Below are positions 31,776-41,808 of a stretch of 64,000 nucleotides of DNA, in pieces. The translations under genes were made by a program, and so were the position numbers. Under the pieces are notes generated by a model that was not told the DNA's origin, ran no database searches, and was given only the letters and a program-made list of their open reading frames with translations. This stretch comes from Blastomyces gilchristii SLH14081 (Eukaryota; Ascomycota; Eurotiomycetes; Onygenales; Ajellomycetaceae): NCBI RefSeq assembly GCF_000003855.2, contig NW_003101681.1, forward strand, positions 1,470,370 through 1,534,369. Direction: 5' to 3'. The first letter of the stretch is position 1, and each line of letters starts with the position of its first letter.

Positions 31776-34402
31776 AGAACGACAACGCAATTCGATAATT
31801 TGAACATATACCAGGAAGGGCGGAGAAGAGAAGGGAAGGCCGGCATATCGAGGAGTGGATATGTACTTTTGAGTCATGGTGTATAGGGGTGGGTGATGGT
31901 GATATGTGTGTGAGAGGGGGAAGGCGATGGTTTTAATACTGATCGCTTGCTGGGCTAAGCTGCAGCTCCTTTTATTTTATTTTTTTCACTTAAAACTGCT
32001 TCCGCTCAGCTGGCCCCCAAGCGGTAATTTATATACATATATACGGAGTACACATCTATTTTGTTTGAAATCTGTTTACCTACTTTCTTCATTCCCATCC
32101 TCCTCTTTCCCTTCACCTTCGTTATTATGTTTTGCGAATATCTACGTTATTGACTTGAAATCCTTGCGAACAAACCCATTATCTATCTCGATGCCTATAT
32201 TCTTCCTCTTCGTCTTCTACTACTTCTCACTTATATGCACGGGGCTTCCTGCGATTTATTCCTAGTATGAAAGGTTTATTTGTCCCTCTACGTTTCTCAC
32301 CGCTTGATTTGAGCTTGGTCTGGTATCATTCATCCCCTTTCCTTTCTCGCTGTTTGGGCGGTTTCGCCCGGGCTGTGTCGCGTATAAAATGACAAAGTTC
32401 TATGGATGTACTTCTATTCTCAAGAAAGATTTTTGGTCCCCGACGGTAGCTCCAATCCCCTCCCCCGCCCTTCCACCGTGTATGCAGGCTGATGAGAGAA
32501 ATATTAGAGCCTGATCGTCCTCTTGCTTCCTGGGCTTTGGCGTCGTCGCAACACAACACACACAGAGTTCTACGGCTAACGCAGTCCTTATCTCGGTTAC
32601 CTACCATCATCGGGCTTGCTGTTCTGCTCTGCGAGAAAAAAAAAAAAAAATTCCAGGCAGCGACGTTTCTCCACTGACATAAGTTAATCGCTGAATGCTT
32701 GTGTTGGCCGGCTGCGGCCGTTGTCGTGGCGATCTCAGAACAAGAGCCAAGGATTGGATGGCTACATGGCCTTAGCTTCTTCCAGAACATAATGTGGAAG
32801 GTGGTTGATCACTATATTAAGCTCTTTGTAAATAGCTCTATTAATACAATCTTCAACTATTCTACAGATTATAATTTGAATGACATGTTTTGCTTTTTAA
32901 AATATTGTATTAATATTTTGATAAGAGTAGTTCATCTTTTTCAGAAAGACTTTTACGAGACATAGTCGGCTTAACAGTATCACAAAAATTGACACTAGTT
33001 TCTGAATGGACATGCTGATATTGAAAGCATGATCTCAAAGGAATATGATGAAATGGAAATAACTTTGTTGCTGATGACAAGTTGTGGAAATGAGTCTTGG
33101 AGTCACTGAACCAGGCCGGTCTTGTGTGATGTTGAGCTATTGCCTTTCTCAAATATACTCAGCATTGATGTTCTCAGCCTGCCCAGTTACATCATCTTTT
33201 ACCTGGCAGTTTCACTTGTTGGTAATTCGATAATTTGAACTTTTTATAGGACAAACATACAATATGAAGTTGGGTGCTGGATGTCTCATTATCAATTGTA
33301 CTGGTACGCCACTGGCTCTCTCAGGTTGCCAGATCAGCTCAGTAGATAAATAGATAGAGACAACAAAGCATACCACCCCTGCGACAGAAGTATACTTTAT
33401 TTCCAGCCAGATAGTACGCCTTTTTCCATGAATCTGCGGGAGGTGTGGGGAGTTGGTGGTTGTGGCCTCCTTTTTGGCATTTTTAACGTACACTTTGAGC
33501 CAGAGTAGTTGCTCTTACGAGAGAGCGCTCAAAATAGCCTAAGCAAGTAATTATGTATGGTGAACTGCCTCAGCAGAGCATTAGAAGCCAATATGCATTT
33601 TTCCTGTAGATGTCAGGAGTTTCTCTCTCCGTCGAGTCGTTTTAAAAGAAGATGGGGCATATCTGGCACTAGGTAATCCGCCCGAAGGTTCCATGTGACG
33701 ATGACTCTGCGCCAAGCTGTTACCCAAGCGTTGCGACGCCCTCCCATCTCAATCGCGCTCGTCTTTTACGTGGTGCTCAATCCTGACTCGATCTTGGTTC
33801 GCTGCGCATAATAAGTTTCATGCAGCATGCGCTGTTGCCTGGCACCTTGGCAATATGCCTTGATAATGCTGAGCAAATCAAGTTCGCTCTCCGTCCCTGT
33901 ATCAAGGGGACATGGGTACTTGCACTGCACACCTGCTGGCAGTGTTTTCGTTCACCTTGTCGGGCGCTTGGCTGCTTGCTTTTAACCACTAGATCATTAG
34001 CGAGGTCAAGTTTTCTGTATACACCCACTAGATGGCTACACACACTTCCCCCTCCTCCCGGGCTTTGCTCTGTTGTTGGTCAGCGAGAGTGGGATGGATT
34101 TACGTAAACGTTCTGATATATCCCGTTAAATGCGGAAGTGTGAAGGGTGAGAAGAAGTTAACGGAGACAAGGATAATAATATTAATGGCATATTGAGTGG
34201 ACAGGCGACCACTCCAGTCCGCATTGCTAATTTTAGTCACAACCCACCGCCGTGCTAAAAAAAAGTATGCTGTATCACGTGATTGCCATAGTATAGCACC
34301 TTATTCGGCACTCAACAATAATCTCCGGATAAGCACCTGAAATGCATTCTGGGATCCTGCACAAAAGTTAATTATAAGAACCTCTGCCCCCTTCTGACCT
34401 CG
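31776..34402. other. 2.6-kb gene-poor region entering the accessory block
   Basis: No gene supported. TACGGAGTA occurs at 32042-32050. 32800-32970 is very AT-rich; 33000-33500 is AT/CA-rich with few CpG. The last 150 bp precede the DUF7924-like gene. Confidence 0.4.
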
Positions 34403-36047
34403 ATGCATACTCGCAAGTTAAAAGAGCCAAAAATTTATGATTATGACCATATGCCTAGTTCAGTGGCGTCCAACCCGTCTCTCAAGCATCAGTATCCTAA
34501 GCCCCATCCATCCGACAGGTCACAATATCGGAAAAGGAAGAAGCTCGACGCACCGGCACCAGCATATTGGGATAACCTGTCAAAGATTTGGTTGACCAAA
34601 GATGCGTTAGAGGAGTTGGATCGAAGAAACAGCTGCCTGAAACCACCCCAGAACCATCATCATCCTCTCACTCAACAATTTCACACTGAGCTGTTTCAGT
34701 TTGCTCCAGCCTTTCTCCGTGATTGTGCACCTGCTTGTTCAAAGCAGATAAAAAGGGTTTCCAGATTGGGAGGACCCGACCTAACTGACCTTAGAAATGT
34801 ATGTAACTACAAATCCATGCAAATACACCATTGCTGATAATATTGCCCAGTATTCTAAACAGGAAATCTTCCTTGAAAAAGCAATGAGCTCAAGGTCCCG
34901 GGGTAGAAAGCGACGCGCAGGTTCTCCTAGTGCAGATATGAAGAGTACCACCAAGTCCACAAGCACCACACCCTATAATCGTAACTTCCAGCAGAATTTA
35001 ATTGATCATGGTGTTTACCCTGATGGATATGAATATCCAGATGGTCGAATACCAGCAATGCCAAAAAACTGGGAGGAGATCAATAAAACACTAGCTCAAC
35101 CCCGACCCTCCCTTTCCCCATCAAACTTCTCTGATGAACATTTCCGGAAATTCAAACGAGCAGATACACATGCATCTAAAGAACAACCAGTCACAACATC
35201 AGTGATTCCTATCATTGAAGGTGACATTGATGATCCCAAATGCGCTGGAGGGGGATACTCACTTGGAAATCTTGCCCCCTTAACTGATGGCACACTGGCT
35301 CAGGCCAAGCCAGATCACTTCTACGGTGCGCGTCCTGAACAGCTCAATCGCCAGATCCGCAATGAACTCTGCAATTATATCATCCCATCAACACAGGATG
35401 ATCTTCCGATGGTACCAAATTTCTTTTTGGAAGCAAAAGGGCCTGATGGATCCTTGGCTGTAGCTACACGGCAAGCCTGTTATGATGGCGCTCTAGGAGC
35501 TCGTGGCATGCACACTCTCCAGTCATACCAACAAGATAGATCAATTTACGACAACAATGCTTACACTCTTACATCAACTTATCATGGCGGTCAACTCAAG
35601 CTATACACAACTCATCTCACTGAGCCCGAAGGCCTAGGCCGTCACCCTGAGTATATTATGACCCAGCTCAAAGGCTGGTCAATGACCAGTGACCCAGAAA
35701 CCTTTCAACATGGAGCATCTGCATACCGAAATGCTCGGGACTGGGCAAAGAAAAAGAGGGATGAATTTATTAGGGCAGCAAATGAAACGCACGCAAAGGC
35801 CCAATCTCAGCTTCATTCAACCTCTCAGTGCCAGACAGCTTCCGAGGCAGCTCTCACCTTGGACACCTCTGATCTATCGACATTGTCCGACCAAACAGAG
35901 TATCAAGACACGCAATGGAGCTTCGCAAATACAACTGAAGAAGGAGGAGAGTCTCAGATTCTTAGTAGACATGCCAAGAAGCCGAGAGTTGGCTCCATTG
36001 TTGAAGGTAATACAGCGGGTAATAAGACTACTAGATGCCCGAACTGA
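34403..36047 (+). CDS. DUF7924-like multicopy fungal protein, possible PD-(D/E)XK nuclease-like fold
   Basis: Exons 34403..34798 and 34851..36047 give 530 aa; the donor is GTATGT and the acceptor TGCCCAG. The N-terminal third has a basic patch and LSKIWLTKDALEELDRRN. The central part reads TPYNRNFQQNLIDHGVYPDG, IIEGDIDDPKCAGGGYSLGN, FYGARPEQLNRQIRNEL and IIPSTQDDLPMVPNFFLEAK, then ATRQACYDGALGARGMHTLQ and NAYTLTSTYHGGQLKLYTTH. These words belong to a large fungal family present in many copies in some genomes, whose function is unknown to me. The arrangement DD..PNFFLEAKG (E326-A-K328) followed by a long helix fits an ExK nuclease motif, so a PD-(D/E)XK-like fold is plausible but unproven. The frame is intact in an otherwise decayed, CpG-poor neighbourhood. 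The tail after about residue 460 is disordered. Confidence 0.85.
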
Positions 36048-37419
36048 TGATAAATAGGGCTCGTCATGCACACGGGGAAGCCATAACCTGCACCAGGGCA
36101 GCTTCCCTTGGGTTGATCATAGTCACGAGAATACCATAATAATGATCGGAGTTTCTTTGCATAACTCTGGAACTTCTCACCGGGGTGTGGGCCTTTTTAA
36201 ATCCACATAAATATAATACAATATGTTCTATATTCGTACAGCTTTTTCCCTTCCAATATTCCTATCACATATTTTTAATTTTTACAACTAAGCTACATAG
36301 CAAGCGTGGAAAGACCCGAATGTTTAGGTCTAGAATCCAGTAACAGCAACTCGTACTGAATTACACATCAACCAGCAATGACAATTGGGTTTCAGAAAAG
36401 TCACTTTGTCTTCCGGGTCAGCAATAAAGCCCACTGGACATGGAAATAATCCTTACCGGCACTCAAATGTTACATGCTACCTCCCGATTTTCTTTCGCAG
36501 AGGCCTGCAGATCGGCATCATATTGTTCTTTACTCTGTGTTTCTATTGTCTCGAGTATCGCGGACATTTGCCCAAGTATTTCAATCATTTTGAGCACCTG
36601 CCTATGGATCTCCATGATTTCGTCTTGCTGAGATATATTGTCGCCGCCCTTGATGTCCGAGGAGGTTGACAAAAGTCTTCGCATGCCATGGGTTGGCATT
36701 CGGCATGGAGGGGAATGTTTTAAAACATCCTACTGCAAGTGAGAAGAGCGACGGGGTTTCTGTTGAGATACGAATTTCCAGTTGATGATTTATTGCGGTT
36801 TAAGAATATAGACAATGGATATCCAGAATCGGGGAGGTTTTTATATTCTCCAGGGCTAGACAAAATAGACGAACTGAAATGGTTCAAAGAAAAACCAAAG
36901 TGAGAGACAAAGAAAAGGGAGGGAAGAGAAAACAAATAAAGACACAAACAAAGGAACACACACAAAGAAAATACCATACCATGGGTGTAGGCCAGGTAGA
37001 CCTTTGATGGGAATGTGATAGGCAATATCAATAGGGCTCCTGGGCTGGAATGAAATATGAGAAGCGAAATAAGATCAAATGAAGGGAAAAGAAGCAAACA
37101 AGAAAACAATCAAGACAGGCATAGTAAATTGATATTGACACATACACAGACAAAGATCCTAACCAATCGGCTTTACAATCCTACGTCCACCCCCACTGTG
37201 CGATCTGCCATTGACTTGTCCCCTCGCGCGCGGATCCCGGGATCCACTACTCCGTACCTTTTCAACCAGCCACCACTACTCCCTACTCCATGGAGAGACA
37301 TTGGCGTGGGACACGCCAGAAGTGGTCACTTCATTCATGGTAAATGGAGATTTCTGTAAGTAGAGGGTACGTGCATCGCTGTGGCAGTTTCTTTGTAGCA
37401 GCTGTTGGGATATTCTCGC
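36048..37419. other. Accessory DNA between the DUF7924-like gene and the Myb remnant
   Basis: Apart from the small frame at 36463-36699, I see no gene. 36780-37150 is A-rich on the plus strand with AAAGAAAA-type repeats. A TACTCCGTA lies at 37248-37256 next to CGGATCCCGGGATCC. Confidence 0.4.
36463..36699 (-). CDS. Possible small coiled-coil protein or gene fragment
   Basis: A 78-codon frame whose last 55 residues form a convincing amphipathic helix (QQDEIMEIHRQVLKMIEILG; AILETIETQSKEQYDADLQA). It could be the 3' exon of a spliced gene or a fragment of a mobile or multicopy gene; no partner exon was recognised upstream. Confidence 0.3.
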   Translation of the reverse strand: MPTHGMRRLLSTSSDIKGGDNISQQDEIMEIHRQVLKMIEILGQMSAILETIETQSKEQYDADLQASAKENREVACNI

Positions 37420-38401
37420 TCAAAGGCATCCATGTTTTCTCAGCCTCAACTTTGACTTCAACTTGCGAGTTGGCAGCGGGGTGCGAAGCTTCAGCTTGGT
37501 GGAGTACTGCACCTGCAGAGTCGCCTTGGATCTGCCTGGGAAGTGCTTGGTGATCTCATCCCATGGCTCACCTCCCTCCTTGAGTTCTTTCAGCAGCGCG
37601 TCGTCCTCTGACGTAAATGGTACATACACATATACCGGTCATGACAGACGGCCGCCCTTCTCAGCCGGGGCTTGACATACTGTTTGCATTTGCTGACAGG
37701 AGCCGGCCGGTCTCCTTGTGACAGAATGTTATAGTGTAGCACACTTTGGACCCAGCCACATAGCTTGAAAGAAAACCGGAGACCGGTATGCTGTCGCCTG
37801 ATTGATTCATCACTGCATCATCTAGTGGGACAGTGGACACACTGGAGGAATCACTGACTGGGTTTTTATCATACTTCATTGTCGGATTCCATTTCCCTGG
37901 CTTATTGTTTACCACAGCAGTCGGAGAGGGATCTCCTGTGCAAGTGTCAGAAGTGACAACAGACCTGGATGACTGCCATGTCCAGAGTTTTCGCCGCTTG
38001 CGCGGCTGCCTAGTGACATGGTCATAATCATCACTTTCCTGATACACCTCATCATCACTGCCGCTGCTGCAGTTGCCGGAGTTATTGAAGTCACTGTTGT
38101 CACTGAGGTTGCTGGGATTGCTTCTGTCACCTCGACCCTCCCTCTCCCGGAGAACATCTGGCAGGGAAGGAATCTCAACATGAATATCTGTGCATCGCAT
38201 GCATCACTGCCCCATCAGTCTGTGCTCTTCCCCAGCACATTTTCCAGGACTGGCAGGTGTTTCAGGCTCCAGTTTGGCTCCCGGGCTGGAAAATGTACTC
38301 ATGATCTCTTCACCTGTGGCACCAGTGCATACATCAAGAACAATAGTTCTTCTGAATTCATCATTGTTCAGAGGATTCTCTTCATCACTCTTCAAGACCA
38401 T
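37420..38401 (-). pseudogene. Broken Myb/SANT-domain gene of a multicopy family
   Basis: Read right to left, the frame starts near 38401 (MVLKSDEENPLNNDEFRRTI), meets a TGA at 38204-38206, continues in the same frame (MRCTDIHVEIPSLPDVLRER; acidic Ser-rich; RQPRKRRKLWTW), then the likely coding frame shifts. A second frame supplies SKCKQYVKPRLRRAAVCHDR, and a third supplies the SANT repeat YVPFTSEDDALLKELKEGGE, PWDEITKHFPGRSKATLQVQ and YSTKLK. Between the last two, a TG dinucleotide seems to have been gained near 37630. One nonsense codon plus at least one frameshift mark this as inactive, unless introns I cannot see explain the shifts. The SANT part is a helix-turn-helix DNA-binding domain. 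Related copies are familiar from Onygenales genomes (memory, not search). Confidence 0.62.
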
Positions 38402-39689
38402 GATGATCAGTTGCTCTGCTGAAGACAGTCAGAAGGCAGAGCTTCAGAGACAAATCAAAAGAAAGAGAGAGCTGACTTACTCTGATAATCTTCTGACCTC
38501 AGTAACTTTACAAAGCTGCACAGATGTTGATCAGAGAAACTCACCAAGTCAGACAGAGAGTATAAGACTTTCAGTTCACACTCATTCAGTGCTGAATTGT
38601 GATTGCTATCAGAGAGAGAAGAGGTGATTTTCTGAGATGATAATCAATCAGCCTTCTGTGAAGATCTATCACTTGAGACTTCTCAGTGAGGCCTGGCGTC
38701 TGACGCGGTTAAGTCTGAAGAAAACATTGTATCTAGACTGGCCGCCGGGACCATGAATTTCATGTTTGGTCCCATTTGGTCTGATCCCATACATTTCTTG
38801 GCGTGAATCCCGCTGGGACTGGCTATCAAAAAAACATGTAAAGTGACTATATATCAGATCTTAAAATGAAACCATGACTTGAAAAAAATGAGAAAGTGGT
38901 CTCATTTGGTCCCATTTAGTCCCATTCTTGGTATAAAGTTACTATTTTTAGACATTTTAAGGTTTTTTTTAGACTATTTTTAATTTTTTAAAAAGTAACA
39001 CTTTTTGATAATGCTCAAATGAGATTTAAAGTCATTTAAAGCAATAAAAATAATTTAAATTGAGAAGTAGAAATCATGGTCTCATTTGGAAAATGTGACA
39101 AGAGTAGACAGTAAGTTTCACTGAGACAATATGAAACTACTATCTAATGTTAAAACTGTGTAATGGGATCAGTCAAATTGATAATAAGACTATCAAAAAA
39201 TCTGATCCTGGTCTCAGACATGGTCACATGATCAGTCTAATTATATCTTTAATCAGCAGATCTCTCAGCAGATCTTCACTTGAATGAAGAGTGTCTATCT
39301 TGAATCACACTGATGATATGAGTGCTGAACAACTCTATATTATTATAGTCAGTGAAACTGTGACTGCTCATGTCAATTATCTTCATAATATTCAAATGTT
39401 TCAGCTCAGTATTAAACTTGTTCAACAGAGTGTTCAATACTCAAACTCTGATCTGACTATTAAGATCACTGAGAGTATCTCTACAGAAGAGAAGAGAAGA
39501 TCAAAGAGATGAATAAGTAAACAGTGATTCAGAGATAATGAATTATGCTGAGAGTATAGAAGTAAGCTGAGAAAGATAGTGTTCATGAATAGAGAGTCTG
39601 ATAAGAAAAGACTTGAAAGACTTGAGAGAAAGTGAGTAGTACAGAATAATGAGATTCATATTCACAGCTATAAATTGAGTATAAGAAAT

Positions 39690-40085
39690 GTAAATACTGT
39701 AGAGAATGTATGAAAGAAGCAGAATAAAAAAAAAGAATGAAGATTTGAAGATTGATTTAAGCTGTATAAGTCAGAGCATTCAAATATTTTTAATAGAATA
39801 CACATAATGTCACATTACAGTGTTTTTTACATGAAGAAGTTGAGTTTTCTATAATAAATAGAGTATATTAATGAATGTATAGGTTGTAATAAATGTAGAG
39901 AAGAGTATAAAGAATGTAAATATAGTAGAGAACATCTGTAAAGAAAGAATGAAGATTAATATCAGAGTTATAAAGACTGCAGAGCCTGTTCATGAATTTG
40001 ATGAAATGCACATGATATCATGTGAGATCACATTACAGGGCATTTTACTCAGAAAAGTTGGTTTTTCTATAATATATACTCCGTA
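39690..40085. repeat. Diverged direct repeat, about 170 bp units
   Basis: Two blocks share the same order of phrases: GAATGAAGATT, then CACATTACAG, then an A/T-rich link, then GTTTTTCTATAAT / GTTTTCTATAATAA. The first covers roughly 39690-39860 and the second 39915-40085. Confidence 0.6.
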
Positions 40086-40110
40086 GAGAGATAATAATAA
40101 TATCATGTAA

Positions 40111-40142
40111 TGTACTGTACGTACATATACATGTACAGTACA
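40111..40142. repeat. Inverted repeat (hairpin) with 10-bp arms
   Basis: TGTACTGTAC (40111-40120) and GTACAGTACA (40133-40142) are perfect complements separated by 12 bases, lying just outside the CpG-free tract. Confidence 0.8.
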
Positions 40143-40200
40143 ATACCTTGGTAACTTTACTCTTCGGACGGGTTTTCCTAAGCCAACCAATTATGATGCG

Positions 40201-41808
40201 TGGTTTACGGATTTATAATTTTTCTCTGTCGCGCTAGTCCGCATCAAACAGGTAACTAAAGTGAAAAAGGAACAGGTGGGGGGCGGACATTTTCTCACGC
40301 ATTATTTATTCCCTGGCCTGGTCAAAGACTCATCTTCAAGGTCCAACCAAGTTGTGGGGATTTCTCCCGACATTCAGAAGCATTCTCTTCTTCGCGGCTG
40401 GGAATAGCCTCTTTGGGGGAGAAAGGGTGCGGTGACAAGTAAGTCTCAATCAAGTTATTCTATTCAATGCTAACCAGAAGTGATTTCAGACCAAAAACGA
40501 AAAGGAAAAGGACGACGGGTAAATGCGATCCATGGAGCGGGCCAACCTCACGGTTCTGGAGGAAAAGGGAGAGAGAAGCTTCAAACTCTGGGGAATGACG
40601 GCGGAAGATTAATTAAAAAAGAAGAAGAAGAACAAGAAGAAGAAGAAGAGCCTTGGAGGGTTTCGGGACGCTAGAGGTTGAATAGCCTCAGCTAACCCAG
40701 CCGGCGCAGATCGCATGGCCCAATGAGAACAGCGCGAATTATAATCAAGGGCCTTTGGTTCTTGGTTCCTGGGTATCTTATCAGAAATTCCGGCCGCGCG
40801 AGTTTGGAAGCTTCGCGCAGGCATTTATTTATGGGCGGATTGGTTCCATCAAAGCAGATATAACTTAGGTAGATAGGTAGAATATAATTTATTGAAGGTC
40901 ATAGCTGAAAAGGATAGTTACCCGTATATTGGTCGCAGTATCAAGCCCCCCACAGCTCGTTTGGCCCGGTAACAGGCCGTGTCAACTCCTTTTTTTTTTT
41001 TTATCTCCAAGCAAGAGAGCATGGAATGTAATCGGTGTATCTGAGCCACGGCCAAAAAAAAATAAAGATCTCAGCTCCCAAACCATCTCTTTTCCTCCTC
41101 CTCCTCCTCCTCCTCTTCTTCTTCTCCTTCTTCCACCTTCGTCAGCCCCCCACTCACTCTCTTGTATTCTTCGTGCCAGCTAGCTCGCGATATCCCTCCT
41201 TGCTGGTGGCTCACCCTTCTCTCTCCTCTCTCCCTCTCGTCGATCTTGCCACTTCTCCTCCCCTGACAAATCTCAACAAAGACCAAAACTGCCCCGTAAA
41301 ATCTCTTCGACAGGAACCTCACCGGAAAAAGCAGCTAGCTATATGAGATCGTTATCTCCGAGCCGTTCCTTTGTTCTGCGATCAGCTCCAAGTTCGGTGT
41401 GTGGCGGAGTCTCTTTGTATAATCTAATCTGATCTTTGATCAGTCTGCTCTGGACTTGGATTGTGAGGAACAACATCTGCTGTGCTGTCCCCAGTCATCG
41501 AGAAGCTGCAGACCGTTGTGGACAGCCATCCTGCAAACTTACAGCACAGATATTATTGGCATAGCTATATATCTCGTTTCCCTGTGTCGACATCGCTCCT
41601 CTGTCTCTATCCTCCTCAGCGCCACGAACCGACTCCTTTGTCTCGTCTTGGTGCCCCTGCCCAAGACGCTCCTCGTTTCCCGGCATCTCGAGAAGTACTC
41701 AATTAGACCGTCTCAATTTTGCCTTTCTCCTCGAAACTCGTTTATCTGACTACGAAGTCGTACTTCCGAAGAAACACGGACCGTGTACAGTAACTGTTAC
41801 CCACAGGA
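40201..41808. promoter_or_regulatory. Upstream region and probable 5' leader of the SREB-type gene
   Basis: 1.6 kb without a supportable gene. Long pyrimidine-rich tracts (41090-41150; CTCCTC repeats) suit a promoter and long leader. GATA-like cores occur, including CTTATCAGAA around 40777-40786 (reverse complement TTCTGATAAG, close to ATCWGATAA), TTATCT at 41003 and GTTATCTCC at 41351. Self-regulation is possible but untested. Confidence 0.35.

Larger units (their letters stand above)
38402..40200. mobile_element. CpG-free, mutated repeat-like tract
   Basis: From 38822 to 40081 I find no CG dinucleotide in about 1,260 bp, while TG and CA are abundant, and the sequence is AT-rich with no usable frame. 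This is the signature of methylation- or RIP-type C-to-T decay of a repeat. It includes imperfect repeats of GGTCCCATTTGGTC (about 38768-38930), a diverged direct repeat (39690-39860 and 39915-40085), and ends at TACTCCGTA and a hairpin (40077-40142). No transposase or reverse transcriptase remnant can be read, so the element class is unknown. Confidence 0.6.
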
